Assembly: GCF_041053105.1 (NCBI RefSeq)
Contig: NZ_CP163444.1
Coordinates: 7,472,501 to 7,536,500 of the forward strand
Length of the DNA: 64,000 nucleotides
Direction of reading: 5' to 3'
Source: Streptomyces sp. R44
GTDB taxonomy: Bacteria > Actinomycetota > Actinomycetes > Streptomycetales > Streptomycetaceae
Each line of letters opens with the position of its first letter. Position 1 is the first letter of the stretch. A model generated the notes under the pieces. It was not told where the DNA came from and ran no database searches. It saw only the letters and a list, made by a program, of their open reading frames with translations. The position numbers and the translations under genes are program-made. Positions 43,466 to 52,731 of this stretch are shown here, in pieces.

Positions 43466-44218
43466 ATGCTGCGCGTACTGGCCGTCGACGACGAGGAGCC
43501 CGCCCTCGGGGAACTGCTGTACCTGCTGCGCGCCGACCCCCGCGTCCGGACCGCCGAAGGCGCAGGCGACGCCACGGCCGCCCTGCGCAGGATCGGGCGC
43601 GCCCTGGAGACCGGTCCCGACGGCGACGAGGGCATCGACGTCGTCTTCCTCGACATCCACATGCCCGGCCTCACCGGCCTGGACGTCGCCCGGCTGCTCG
43701 CGGGCTTCGCCCGGCCCCCGCACATCGTCTTCGTCACGGCCCACGAGGGCTTCGCGCTCCAGGCCTTCGACCTGAAGGCGGTCGACTACGTCCTCAAGCC
43801 GGTCCGCCGCGAGCGCCTCGGCGAAGCCGTACGCCGCGTCCACGAGCTCGTCCACGCCACCGCCGCGCCCGCCGCCCCGGCGGCCCCCGAGCAGATCCCC
43901 GTCGAACTCGGCGGGGTGACCCGCTTCGTCCCCGTCGACGAGATCGCGTACGTCGAGGCCCACGGCGACTACGCCCGCCTCCACACCGACCAGGGCAGCC
44001 ACCTCGTCCGCATCCCGATCTCCACCCTGGAGGAGCGGTGGGCGGCCCGGGGCTTCGTCCGCATCCACCGCAGCCACCTCGTGGCCCTCGGCCGCATCGA
44101 CGAACTCCGGCTCGACTCCGGCGCCACCTCGGTGCGGATCGGCGACACCGACCTGGCCGTCAGCCGCCGCCACGCCCGCCACCTGCGGGACCTCCTGATG
44201 CGCCGGGCCGGCGGCTGA
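43466..44218 (+). CDS. LytTR-family response regulator
   Basis: 250 residues. The receiver domain has acidic residues DDEE, phospho-acceptor D63 (FLDIHMPG), and LKPVRRERL; the C-terminal LytTR DNA-binding domain shows ELGGVTRFVPVDEIAYVEAHGDY and FVRIHRSHLVAL. TAGACT (43453-43458) lies 7 nt before the ATG and includes the Fpg stop codon, with no Shine-Dalgarno, so the mRNA is probably leaderless. It starts a four-gene set with a symporter and a LytS-type kinase, an arrangement that lets the pair sense and control uptake of a carboxylate. Confidence 0.9.
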   Translation: MLRVLAVDDEEPALGELLYLLRADPRVRTAEGAGDATAALRRIGRALETGPDGDEGIDVVFLDIHMPGLTGLDVARLLAGFARPPHIVFVTAHEGFALQAFDLKAVDYVLKPVRRERLGEAVRRVHELVHATAAPAAPAAPEQIPVELGGVTRFVPVDEIAYVEAHGDYARLHTDQGSHLVRIPISTLEERWAARGFVRIHRSHLVALGRIDELRLDSGATSVRIGDTDLAVSRRHARHLRDLLMRRAGG

Positions 44219-44295
44219 ACCCGTACCCCTACCGGCGCCGCACCCCGGCTGCATACACTCCACGGACCCAGGAGCCAGTCAGAGAGCGGACGCCG

Positions 44296-44682
44296 ATGCC
44301 GGAGCAGCACCCCCCGCGCAGGCCCCGGCGCGAGACCGTCACCTACGCCTCCGCCCACGGCCCGGGAGCCGTGCCCGTGCCGGCCGGGCGGCGCCCCGTC
44401 CATCCGCCGGCCCGCTCCGAGATCGACGAGCAGACCACCCTCGGCCACACCTACGTCCGCTCCCTGATGCGCAGTCAGCTCCGCGCCGCCCTCACCGCCC
44501 TCGGTGCCCTGGCCCTGCTCGTCGGCTCGCTGCCGCTGCTGCTCGCGCTGCCCGCGCCCGAGGCGCTCGTCTGGGCCGCCCTCGGCTTCGGCGTGTACCC
44601 GGTCGTCTGGGCCATCGCCCACTGGTACGTGCGCAGGGCGGAGCGCAACGAGCGCGACTTCACCGGCCTCGTCGAACGGTGA
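44296..44682 (+). CDS. Small membrane protein, probable symporter accessory subunit
   Basis: 128 residues. A polar, Pro/Arg-rich N-terminus is followed by two membrane segments (LTALGALALLVGSLPLLLALPAP and LVWAALGFGVYPVVWAIAHWYV) and a short charged tail. The layout recalls DUF485 (YjcH) proteins found beside ActP-type acetate symporters. It is 77 bp after the LytTR regulator and 10 bp before the symporter. A TACACT box near 44257 could be its own promoter. Confidence 0.7.
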   Translation: MPEQHPPRRPRRETVTYASAHGPGAVPVPAGRRPVHPPARSEIDEQTTLGHTYVRSLMRSQLRAALTALGALALLVGSLPLLLALPAPEALVWAALGFGVYPVVWAIAHWYVRRAERNERDFTGLVER

Positions 44683-44692
44683 AGTGCCGCGC

Positions 44693-46444
44693 GTGAACCA
44701 GACCTACGCCGTCGCCGCCGTCACCGCCGTCGTCCTCGCCACCGTCCTCATCGGCGCCCTCGGCCTGCGCGTCTCCCGCACCACCTCCGACTTCTACGTG
44801 GCCTCCCGGACCGTCCGGCCGGGCCTCAACGCCGCCGCCATCAGCGGCGAGTACCTCTCCGCCGCCTCCTTCCTCGGCATCGCCGGACTCGTCCTCGTCC
44901 AGGGCCCCGCGATGCTCTGGTACCCGGTCGGCTACACCGCCGGATACCTCGTCCTGCTCGTCCTCGTCGCCGCCCCGCTGCGCCGCTCCGGGGCGTACAC
45001 CCTCTCCGACTTCGCCGAGGCCCGTCTCGAATCCCCGCAGGCCCGGCGGCTCGCCAGCCTCTTCGTCGTCGGCATCGGCTGGCTGTACCTGCTGCCGCAG
45101 CTCCAGGGCGCCGGCCTCACCCTGGAGATCCTCACCGGCGCCCCCGACTGGGTCGGCGGGCTGCTCGTCGCCCTCGTCGTCACCGGCACGGTCGCCGCGG
45201 GCGGCATGCGCAGCATCACCTTCGTCCAGGCCTTCCAGTACTGGCTGAAGCTCACCGCGCTGCTCGTCCCCGCCCTCTTCCTGCTCGCCGCCTGGTACGG
45301 GGACGAGGCGCCCCGGGCCCGTTTCGACGCCCCCGCCGTGCTGCGGGGCCACACCGTCGTCAAGGTCGCCGACACGGTACGGATCGGGCTCGACGCCCCG
45401 CTCACGGTCACCGTCTCCGGCAGCGTCGACTCCGTCGCGTACACCGGGCGGACCGTCACCCTCACCCCCGGCACCCATCACGTCCAGGGCGGCACCTCGC
45501 TCGCCTTCGCCCCGGGGTCGGCGCTTCCCGAGAGGGCCGCCGGCGGCTCCGATCCCCTCGGTTGGTCCCAGCCGCTCGCCGGGGGCCGCGACGGGCACCA
45601 GCTGTACGCCACGTACGGGCTGATCCTCGCGACCTTCCTCGGCACCATGGGCCTGCCGCACGTCGCCGTCCGCTTCTACACCAGCCCGCACGGCCGCGCC
45701 GCCCGGCGCACGACGCTCGTCGTCCTCGGACTCGTCGGCGCGTTCTATCTGCTGCCGCCCCTGTACGGAGCCCTCGGCCGGATCTACGCCCCCGAACTCG
45801 CCCTCACCGGTTCCGCCGACGCCGCCGTCCTCGTCCTGCCCGACCGGATGCTCGGCGGTCTCCTCGGCGACCTCCTCGGGGCGCTCCTCGCGGCCGGCGC
45901 CTTCGCCGCGTTCCTCTCCACGGCCTCCGGGCTCACCATGTCGGTCGCCGGGGTCCTCACCCAGGACGTCCTGCCCTCCCGGACGTCCTCCCGCGGCGTA
46001 CGGCACTTCCGTCTCGCGACCCTGCTCGCCACCGCCGTCCCGCTCGCCGTCGGGGTGGTCGCCTCCAAGGTCCCGGTCGCCGACGCCGTCGGCCTCGCCT
46101 TCGCGGTCTCCGCCTCCTCCTTCTGCCCGCTCCTCGTCCTCGGGATCTGGTGGCGCCGGCTCACCCCGCCGGGCGCCATGGCCGGGCTCCTGCTCGGCGG
46201 AGGCTCCGCCCTCGCGGCCGTGATGGCGACCCGGGCCGGACTCGCCCCCGAGGGCTGGCCGCACACCCTGATGGCCTGGCCCGCCGTCTGGTCGGTCCCC
46301 CTGGGCTTCCTGACGATGGTGCTCGTCTCGCTCGCCACCCCCCGGCGGATCCCGCCCGGCACGCCCGCCATCCTCGCCCGGCTCCACCTCCCGGAGGAGA
46401 TCACCGGCACGGTCCCCGTCCCCGTCCAGGAGGTACGCCGATGA
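44693..46444 (+). CDS. Sodium:solute symporter (acetate/pyruvate-type, SSS family)
   Basis: 583 residues with about 13 membrane segments and SSS motifs: DFYVASRTVRPGLNAAAISGEYLSAASFLG near the start and GLPHVAVRFYTSPHGRAARR in the middle. A large polar loop of roughly 100 residues (APRARFDAPAVLRGH ... LGWSQPLAGG) precedes GHQLYATYGLILATFLGTMGLP, as in ActP/MctP-like cation:acetate symporters. GTG at 44693 is chosen; GTG at 44684 is also in frame. The end overlaps the LytS kinase start by 4 bp (ATGA). Confidence 0.88.
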   Translation: MNQTYAVAAVTAVVLATVLIGALGLRVSRTTSDFYVASRTVRPGLNAAAISGEYLSAASFLGIAGLVLVQGPAMLWYPVGYTAGYLVLLVLVAAPLRRSGAYTLSDFAEARLESPQARRLASLFVVGIGWLYLLPQLQGAGLTLEILTGAPDWVGGLLVALVVTGTVAAGGMRSITFVQAFQYWLKLTALLVPALFLLAAWYGDEAPRARFDAPAVLRGHTVVKVADTVRIGLDAPLTVTVSGSVDSVAYTGRTVTLTPGTHHVQGGTSLAFAPGSALPERAAGGSDPLGWSQPLAGGRDGHQLYATYGLILATFLGTMGLPHVAVRFYTSPHGRAARRTTLVVLGLVGAFYLLPPLYGALGRIYAPELALTGSADAAVLVLPDRMLGGLLGDLLGALLAAGAFAAFLSTASGLTMSVAGVLTQDVLPSRTSSRGVRHFRLATLLATAVPLAVGVVASKVPVADAVGLAFAVSASSFCPLLVLGIWWRRLTPPGAMAGLLLGGGSALAAVMATRAGLAPEGWPHTLMAWPAVWSVPLGFLTMVLVSLATPRRIPPGTPAILARLHLPEEITGTVPVPVQEVRR

Positions 46445-47649
46445 GCGGCATCGCCCTCGCCGCCGCGGCCGCCGCCGGCGCTGTGCTCCTCGCCGCCGGC
46501 TTCGTCCTCGGCCGCCTCGCCGCCCGGCGCGGCGGCCGCACCGCCGACCCCGACCTCGGGACCCCCGTCGAACGGGCCACCTTCCACACCCTGCACACCG
46601 CCTCCCTCGCCGCGCCCCCGCTGCGCGCCGGACTCACCGAGGAGACCGCGCGGAAGGCGGCCCGCACGCTCCGCTCGCTGCTCGGCACCGAGGCGCTCTG
46701 CCTCACCGACCGGGGCGCGGTCCTCGCCTGGGACGGACCGGGCGAGGACCACCACCGCGCGCACGTGCCCGGGCAGGCCGCCGAGACCCTGGCGACCGGC
46801 CGCAGCCGCTCCGCGCACAGCGGCTGCGACGACCCGGCGTGCCCGCTGCGCTGGGCGGTGACCGCCCCGCTCTCCGGCGAGGACGGCGTCCTCGGCGCAC
46901 TCGTCGCCTACGGCTCCCGGGAGTCGGCCGTCCTCGTACGGGCCGCGACCGAGGTGGCCCGCTGGGTCTCCGTCCAGCTGGAGCTGGCCGAGCTGGACCG
47001 TTCGCGCACCCGGATCGTGGAGGCCGAGATCCGCGCCCTGCGCGCCCAGATCTCCCCGCACTTCATCTTCAACTCCCTCGCCGCCATCGCCTCGTTCGTC
47101 CGCACCGACCCGGAGCGGGCCAGGGAACTGCTCCTGGAGTTCGCCGACTTCACCCGCTACTCCTTCCGCAGGCACGGTGAGTTCGCCCAGCTCGCCGACG
47201 AACTCCGTTCCATCGAGCAGTACTTGGCGCTGGCCGGGGCCCGGTTCGGCGACCGTCTGAAGGTGACCCTGCAGATCGCCCCCGAGGTGCTCCCGGTGAC
47301 CTTGCCGTTCCTCTGCCTCCAGCCGCTCGTGGAGAACGCCGTCAAGCACGGCCTCCAGGACCGGGAGCGGGGCTGCCGGGTCACCATCGCCGCCCGGGAC
47401 GCGGGCGCCGAGGCGGTGGTGACCGTCGAGGACGACGGCATCGGCATGGACCCGGAGCGGCTGCGCGCCGTTCTGCGCGGGGAGCACCCGGCGGGCTCAG
47501 GCATCGGCCTGTCCAATGTGGACGAGCGGCTGCGCCAGGTGTACGGGGCGGAGCACGGCCTCGTCATCGAGACGGGTGTCGGCGCGGGGATGAAGGTGAC
47601 GGTACGCGTCCCCAAGTACCGCCCGGGGGTGCATCCTTCGGCACCTTAG
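46441..47649 (+). CDS. LytS/YehU-type sensor histidine kinase
   Basis: 402 residues. One N-terminal membrane segment, then a GAF-like domain holding two Cys (SGCDDPACPL), then the His_kinase domain with H207 in QISPHFIFNSL and HATPase_c (NAVKHGL, DDGIGM, GSGIGLSNV). Its partner is the LytTR regulator at 43466. Kinase, symporter and regulator in one set suggest that external substrate or transport flux is the signal. Confidence 0.9.
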   Translation: MSGIALAAAAAAGAVLLAAGFVLGRLAARRGGRTADPDLGTPVERATFHTLHTASLAAPPLRAGLTEETARKAARTLRSLLGTEALCLTDRGAVLAWDGPGEDHHRAHVPGQAAETLATGRSRSAHSGCDDPACPLRWAVTAPLSGEDGVLGALVAYGSRESAVLVRAATEVARWVSVQLELAELDRSRTRIVEAEIRALRAQISPHFIFNSLAAIASFVRTDPERARELLLEFADFTRYSFRRHGEFAQLADELRSIEQYLALAGARFGDRLKVTLQIAPEVLPVTLPFLCLQPLVENAVKHGLQDRERGCRVTIAARDAGAEAVVTVEDDGIGMDPERLRAVLRGEHPAGSGIGLSNVDERLRQVYGAEHGLVIETGVGAGMKVTVRVPKYRPGVHPSAP

Positions 47650-47658
47650 CCGCCGCCT

Positions 47659-48165
47659 TCAGCGAAGGTGGAGGGAGAGGTGCGCGAGCGGCAGGCCCAG
47701 CTTCCAGGCGGGGAGCCAGATCTGCTCGGCCTCGTCGACCGGGCTCTCCGGGTCGCTCCGGCCGTCGAGGTCGGCGGCCCGGATCCAGGTGTCCCGCAGC
47801 CGCTGCCAGGCGGTCCGCGCGAGCGCCAGGTCGGGGCCTTCGCCGCCGCTCGCCCGCCGCGCGGCGAGCCGCTCCTCGACCCAGGGCGGCCAGGGGCGGT
47901 CGTACGCGGTGTGCCGCAGCCACTCGTCGACCCGGCAGGCGGCCCACGCGCCGGCCGGTCCGTCCGGCTCCTCGGCGAGGTGCACGGTGAGGGCCAGGGC
48001 CTGGAGGCCGGCCCGGTACTCCAGTGAGCCGGGGGCCACGAGCGCGGCGGCCCGCAGGACCTCGTCGGCCAGGTACTCGGCGCACAGCCAGGCCATCGGG
48101 ACGGCGAGGCCGCCGCCGCTGGTGCCGCCGGCGCCGTTCGTGCTCTCGGGCAGCAACGCTCCCAC
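47659..48165 (-). CDS. Conserved-looking hypothetical protein
   Basis: 168 residues, not recognised. It is Ala/Leu/Trp-rich and helical, with no signal peptide or membrane segment (LCAEYLADEVLRAAAL, WLRHTAYDRPWPPWVEERL, EQIWLPAWKLGLPLAHLSLHLR). GTG start with GGGAGAAG nearly adjacent. It lies downstream of the symporter operon in the opposite direction, 9 bp from the kinase stop. Function unknown. Confidence 0.6.
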   Translation of the reverse strand: MGALLPESTNGAGGTSGGGLAVPMAWLCAEYLADEVLRAAALVAPGSLEYRAGLQALALTVHLAEEPDGPAGAWAACRVDEWLRHTAYDRPWPPWVEERLAARRASGGEGPDLALARTAWQRLRDTWIRAADLDGRSDPESPVDEAEQIWLPAWKLGLPLAHLSLHLR

Positions 48166-48364
48166 CTTCTCCCGGACGTGGAGGGCCCCGGACGTCAGGG
48201 GCCCGGGGGAGAGCCTCCTCCGTGAAGGGCCCCCGCGGGTCCCGCTTTGCTCAACTCGCCCGTGTGGTTTCGGATACGTTTCCCGGCCGGATCGGTACGG
48301 GTGAGGTTCCTGGTGTCGGGCGGGTCGAGGGTGACGGGAGGGGCGGGGGAGACACCTTCACGGC

Positions 48365-48787
48365 CTAGCCCAGGAGTGCGTAGACGGCGGTCGCGTGGGC
48401 CGCGGTCTCCTCCGAGCCCTCGGCCGTCATGGTGATGTCGGCGAAGGCCATCCGCTTCCCCGCCTTGGTGAGCCGGGCCCGTACGAGGACGTCGGCGCCG
48501 ATCACCGCGCGCTGGAAGCTGATGGACTGCTGGACGGTGGTCATCGGCACGAAGCCGCCCCGGGCCGCGGCGACCGCGATGACCGTCGCGGTGTCGGCGG
48601 CGGCCATCAGGGCCTGACCGGACAGGCCGCCGCCCTCCCGGGCGAGCCGGTCGGACCAGGGGAGCCGGAGTACGGCCTCGTGCCCGTCGGCCGTGTCGAC
48701 GGATTCGACGGTGAGTCCCAGATCGAGCACCCAGGGGGCGAAGTTGTCGGCGAGGACCTGTTCGGCGGCGGTGAGTGTCAGCGTCAC
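48365..48787 (-). CDS. PaaI-like hotdog-fold thioesterase
   Basis: 140 residues from GTG at 48787. The hotdog pattern is visible: GGGLSGQALMAAADTATVIAVAAARGGFVPMTTVQQSISF and the strand VRARLTKAGKRMAFADI. Such enzymes hydrolyse acyl-CoA thioesters. It starts 4 bp after the stop of the ECF sigma factor gene on the same strand and is probably cotranscribed. Substrate unknown. Confidence 0.7.
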   Translation of the reverse strand: MTLTLTAAEQVLADNFAPWVLDLGLTVESVDTADGHEAVLRLPWSDRLAREGGGLSGQALMAAADTATVIAVAAARGGFVPMTTVQQSISFQRAVIGADVLVRARLTKAGKRMAFADITMTAEGSEETAAHATAVYALLG

Positions 48788-48791
48788 GGCG

Positions 48792-49358
48792 TCATTGTGG
48801 GGCCCCGGCGCGGACCCGGGCAACGGCCAAGCGGCGCGGCCGGTAGCCGGGGAGGGAACGCCCCAGCTGCCGCAGCGCGTAGTGCGAGCGGGACTTGACG
48901 GTTCCGGCGGGGATCCCGAGCTCGACGGCGGCCTCGTTGACGGTGAGGCCGTGGAAGTAGAGCCGGACGAGCACGGCCCGGTGTTCGGGGCTCAGCTCCC
49001 GCACGGCCGCCCGTACATCGAGCGCGGCCTCGGCCGAGGCGGTGGCGTCGGCCGGGTCGGGCGTCACCGCGAGGACGCCGTCGCCGATCTCGGCGGGCCG
49101 GGCGAGTCGTGAGCGGCGGGCGTCGATGGCGAGACGACGGGCCACGGTGAAGAGCCAGGGGCGCATCGAGGTGTAGGGGCCGTCGAAGGCCTCGGGGTGG
49201 AGCCAGGCCCGTACCAGGGTCTCCTGGGCGAGGTCCTCGGCCCGCTGCCGGTCCCCGTGGGTCAGGGAGAGCAGGAAGGAGAGCAGCGCCGGACCGTGGT
49301 CCCGCTGCAGTTCCTCCAGGGTCCGCTCGTCGGTCGTCGCCGTTGTCGCCGTCGTCAT
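48792..49358 (-). CDS. ECF-type RNA polymerase sigma factor
   Basis: 188 residues from ATG at 49358 (AGAGG about 9 nt upstream). Region 2 has AEDLAQETLVRAWLHPEAF and MRPWLFTVARRLAIDARR; region 4 has LSPEHRAVLVRLYFHGLTVNEAAVELGIPAGTVKSRSHYALRQL. It is close to the SigK/SigL-like group. No zinc-binding anti-sigma gene is next to it; the downstream gene is a thioesterase. It is divergent from the CapA gene, 260 bp away. Its regulon is unknown. Confidence 0.88.
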   Translation of the reverse strand: MTTATTATTDERTLEELQRDHGPALLSFLLSLTHGDRQRAEDLAQETLVRAWLHPEAFDGPYTSMRPWLFTVARRLAIDARRSRLARPAEIGDGVLAVTPDPADATASAEAALDVRAAVRELSPEHRAVLVRLYFHGLTVNEAAVELGIPAGTVKSRSHYALRQLGRSLPGYRPRRLAVARVRAGAPQ

Positions 49359-49618
49359 GCTGCCCGCCTCTCCCGCGGCTCGTCGTCCGGGGCGTATACG
49401 AGCGCATCCGGACGGCGAGGGACAGGGAACGGACGGCGGTCTGCGACGAACGGTCGCACCGAGCGGCGAATGGCACGGCGAACGGTCGGACGGAGTAGGT
49501 GCATCCGTTTCGGCGGGGTTCGTGAGCATGTGCGGCCTTGACCCTTGACTGCGGCTTTCCCAGGAGATCAATTCGTCAGAACAGATGTTCATCACATGAT
49601 TCGGGCGGAGTGCCGTAC

Positions 49619-50863
49619 ATGACCTCACGCACCAGACCCGCGGGGGCGGCGACGCTCGCCGCGCTCCTGCTCGCGGCGGCGACCGGCTGCGCCGGCGGAA
49701 CCGGACCGGCCGCCGGCACCGGACCGGCCGCCGGCACCCCCACCCCGGGGGCCACTCCCGGGGCCGGGAGCGCGACCGGGGCCGCGCCTCCCGCCGCCCC
49801 GTCCGCCGCCCCCGGCGGAGCCTCCGCGCCCGCCGGCTTCACCCTCGTCGCCTCCGGCGACGTCCTGCCGCACGACTCGATCATCCGGCGGGCCGCCGAG
49901 GACGCGGACGAGGCCGGCTACGACTTCGGCCCCATGCTCTCCGGCGCCAAGCCCATCGTCTCCCGCGCCGACCTGGCCATCTGCCACATGGAGACCGTGT
50001 ACGGAGAGAAGGGCGGGCCCTACACCGGCTACCCCGCCTTCAAGTCGCCGCCCGAGATCGCCGCCGCGCTCAAGGCGACCGGCTACGACTCCTGCTCCAC
50101 CGCCTCCAACCACACCCTCGACGACGGGGCGGCGGGCCTCGGCCGCACCCTCGACGCGCTCGACACGGCCGGCGTCCGGCACGCCGGCTCCGCCCGTACG
50201 GCCGAGGAGGCGGCACGGCCCACCCTGCTCAAGGCCGGCGGCGCCACGGTCGCCCAGCTCGCCTACACCTACGACACCAACGGCTACCCGCTGCCCGAGG
50301 GCCGGCCCTGGGCCGTGAACCTGCTCGACGAGCACAAGGTCGTCGCCGACGCGCGCGCCGCCCGGGCCGCCGGAGCGGACGTCGTCGTGGTCAGCGTCCA
50401 CTGGGGCAGCGAGTGGCAGACCGAGCCCGACGAGCGGCAGCTCTCCCTCGGCCGCGCGCTGACCGCCTCGCAGAGCGGCGGCCGCCCGGACATCGATCTC
50501 GTGATCGGGACGCATGCCCACGTCCCTCAGGCCTACGAGAAGGTCAACGGGACCTGGATCATCTACGGGATGGGCGACCAGATCGCCGGCGACATGATCA
50601 ACCACGAGGGCGCCTACGACGCGCGCGGCAACATGAGCAGCATCGGCCGCTTCACCTTCGCCCCGCCCAGGACCGCCGGCGGGCGCTGGGAGGTCACCAA
50701 GGCGGAGTTCCTCCCCCAGTGGTTCGACACCGCGCACGGCCGGGTGGTGAACCTCGCCGCCGCGGAGGGCGCGGACGCGCGCGAGACCGAGATCCGCGAC
50801 ACCGTCCGGCAGGTCGTCCTCGGCCGTGGAGCCGACAAGGACGGCCTGGTGATGGGGAAGTAG
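49619..50863 (+). CDS. CapA-family metallophosphatase lipoprotein
   Basis: 414 residues; ATG with CGGAG about 10 nt upstream. The lipobox AATGC near residue 22 is followed by a Gly/Pro/Ala/Thr-rich linker. The catalytic domain begins LVASGDVLPHDSIIRRA and includes CHMETVYGEKGG, ASNHTLDDG, SVHWGSEWQTEPD and IGTHAHVPQ, matching CapA/PgsA-like calcineurin-type metallophosphatases linked to capsule or poly-glutamate export. No other capsule genes are present. Role unknown. Confidence 0.85.
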   Translation: MTSRTRPAGAATLAALLLAAATGCAGGTGPAAGTGPAAGTPTPGATPGAGSATGAAPPAAPSAAPGGASAPAGFTLVASGDVLPHDSIIRRAAEDADEAGYDFGPMLSGAKPIVSRADLAICHMETVYGEKGGPYTGYPAFKSPPEIAAALKATGYDSCSTASNHTLDDGAAGLGRTLDALDTAGVRHAGSARTAEEAARPTLLKAGGATVAQLAYTYDTNGYPLPEGRPWAVNLLDEHKVVADARAARAAGADVVVVSVHWGSEWQTEPDERQLSLGRALTASQSGGRPDIDLVIGTHAHVPQAYEKVNGTWIIYGMGDQIAGDMINHEGAYDARGNMSSIGRFTFAPPRTAGGRWEVTKAEFLPQWFDTAHGRVVNLAAAEGADARETEIRDTVRQVVLGRGADKDGLVMGK

Positions 50864-50877
50864 GACGAGGGCGGTAC

Positions 50878-50910
50878 CCGGCCGGTCACGGCACGACGGT
50901 GACCGGCCGG
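50878..50910. terminator. Stem-loop after the CapA gene
   Basis: 12-bp perfect GC stem (50878-50889 with 50899-50910) and a 9-nt loop, 15 bp after the stop codon. No T-tract. Confidence 0.65.
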
Positions 50911-51085
50911 CGGCCCGCGCAGGCGTCGCCCCGGAAGGTGTGGAACTCCCAGCGCATCCGCCACGGGTCCTTGACTCTCCCCGCGGACGCCCGGATCTCC
51001 GAGGCTATCGGCTCATCGGGTGTTTTCGGACAGGTGGCCGGTGTCGCTGAGCCATGCGGACCCTCGCCCGTAGGGACCATTGGTC

Positions 51086-51961
51086 ATGAAAAAGGATCAG
51101 ATGCCCAGCACCCGCCGGGCGGTTCTGCGCCTCGCCGCCGCGCTCGGGGCCACCGCCACGGTCGGAGTATTCGCGGCGGACCGGTTCACCGAGCCCGATG
51201 CGGTCACCGGCCCCGCCGCCACCCCCGGAGGCACCTCAAGTCCGGGGCGCGCGGGCCCGGCCGCGGGCCCCCAGGCGCACGCCGCCCGGCTGAGCCCGTC
51301 CGCGTACCGGCTCCAGCCCATGACCTCGTACGCGCCCCCCGCCTTTCGCCGCGCGGTGCCGCCGGTGCGGCAGCGCCCCTTCCTGAGCATGTCCGGCGTC
51401 GGCCGCTCGATGGTGCTGACCTTCGACGACGGCCCCGATCCCCGGTACACCCCGGGCATCCTGGAGACCCTGCGCCGGTACGACTGCCGGGCGATGTTCT
51501 TCGTCTGCGGCGAGATGGCCGTGGAGAACCAGGACCTCCTGCGGGAGATGGACGCGGACGGCCACATCGTCGGCAACCACACCTGGTCCCACCCCCTGGT
51601 CCCCAAGCTGCGGCCCTCCCGGATCCGCGACGAGCTCGGCTCCACCAGCGAGATCGTCGAACAGGTCCTCGGTACGCCCCCGCTCTGGTACCGCGCGCCC
51701 TACGGCGCCTGGAACCGGCTCTCCTTCGAGATCGGCGCCGAACTCGGCATGGAGCCGCTCGCCTGGACCGTCGACACCCTGGACTGGAAGGAACCCGGCA
51801 CCGGATCCATCGTCCGCCGCGTCGTCGACGGGGCCGCACCCGGCGTCGTCGTCCTCTCCCACGACGCCGGCGGCAACCGCTCCCAGAGCGTGGCCGCGCT
51901 CCGCCGCTATCTGCCCGAACTCCTCGACGCCGGCTACCACATCACGGTCCCCAGACGCTGA
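51086..51961 (+). CDS. Polysaccharide deacetylase (NodB domain, CE4)
   Basis: 291 residues; ATG at 51086 with AGGGA about 11 nt upstream (TTG at 51080 is possible). The twin-Arg-containing N-terminus (STRRAVLRLAAALGATATVG) suggests Tat-type export. The NodB domain shows TFDDGPD (catalytic Asp and metal Asp), NHTWSHP (metal His pair), RAPYG, the WTVDTLDW loop and VLSHDAG. It deacetylates chitin-like sugars or peptidoglycan. It is followed by a bidirectional terminator shared with the convergent sortase gene. Confidence 0.88.
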   Translation: MKKDQMPSTRRAVLRLAAALGATATVGVFAADRFTEPDAVTGPAATPGGTSSPGRAGPAAGPQAHAARLSPSAYRLQPMTSYAPPAFRRAVPPVRQRPFLSMSGVGRSMVLTFDDGPDPRYTPGILETLRRYDCRAMFFVCGEMAVENQDLLREMDADGHIVGNHTWSHPLVPKLRPSRIRDELGSTSEIVEQVLGTPPLWYRAPYGAWNRLSFEIGAELGMEPLAWTVDTLDWKEPGTGSIVRRVVDGAAPGVVVLSHDAGGNRSQSVAALRRYLPELLDAGYHITVPRR

Positions 51962-52016
51962 ACCGTCCCCGGGGGCCGCACCGCCCCCCCCCCGGCGCCG
52001 GCCACCCGGGGAAGAC

Positions 52017-52056
52017 GGAAGGGCCCCGGCACCTCTGACGGTGCCGGGGCCCTTCC
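52017..52056. terminator. Bidirectional terminator between deacetylase and sortase genes
   Basis: A 17-bp perfect GC-rich stem (52017-52033 with 52040-52056) with a 6-nt loop between two convergent stop codons. Confidence 0.9.
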
Positions 52057-52074
52057 GCCGTGGCGTGCGGCCGG

Positions 52075-52731
52075 CTAGCGCGAGCCGACCATGCGCGCGT
52101 AGACGACGACGTTCCCGTCGTACCCACGCGCGCGCGTGTACCCGCCGCCGCAGGTGATCACCCGCAGCTCCGGCTCCCCGTTGTCGGCGTACACCTGCAC
52201 GCCGGGGAAGTTGTCCTTGGCGTACACCTCGACGCCGTAGATCTCGAAGACCGCGACCCGGCCGTCGTACCGCTCGACCTCGATGTGCTGCCCCTTCTGG
52301 AGGGAGCCCAGGCCGTAGAAGACCGCCGGGCCCTTCGTGTTGTCGACGTGGCCGACGATCACGGAGGTGCCGCGCTGGCCGGGCGCGATGCCGTTCTGGT
52401 ACCAGCCGGCGATGTTGGGGTCCTCCGGGGGCGGGGCCGCGACCCAGCCGCTCTCGTCCAGGCCCACGTCCATGAGGGGGGCCGCCACCTGGATCGCCGG
52501 GATCTTCACCCGGGAGGCCGGGGCGAAGGGCAGCGGTTCCAGCCCGGTGCTCGCGGCGGGAGGTGCGACCGGGCGCGCCACCGGCCGGGCCGCCGCGGCG
52601 GGCTGCGGCGGCCCGTGGGCGATGTCCACGCCGTTGCGCATCATCGCGAGCCCGGACAGCATGGCGAGGGCCAGGACGCCCCAGGGTTGGCGTCTCCTGC
52701 GCTCGAAGACGCGGAAGTCCTTCGGGGGCAT
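52075..52731 (-). CDS. Class F sortase
   Basis: 218 residues. A cytoplasmic RRRR tail and one N-terminal membrane anchor (about 17-32) are followed by an Ala/Pro-rich stalk and the sortase barrel. The active site is H128 (IVGHVDN), C194 (VITCGGG) and Arg200 or Arg202 (YTRARGYDG). Class F is the usual actinobacterial sortase and lacks a dedicated accessory operon. The two surface proteins at 53146 and 53788 have a motif-membrane-Arg tail and may be substrates. The ATG start has no strong Shine-Dalgarno. Confidence 0.88.
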   Translation of the reverse strand: MPPKDFRVFERRRRQPWGVLALAMLSGLAMMRNGVDIAHGPPQPAAAARPVARPVAPPAASTGLEPLPFAPASRVKIPAIQVAAPLMDVGLDESGWVAAPPPEDPNIAGWYQNGIAPGQRGTSVIVGHVDNTKGPAVFYGLGSLQKGQHIEVERYDGRVAVFEIYGVEVYAKDNFPGVQVYADNGEPELRVITCGGGYTRARGYDGNVVVYARMVGSR

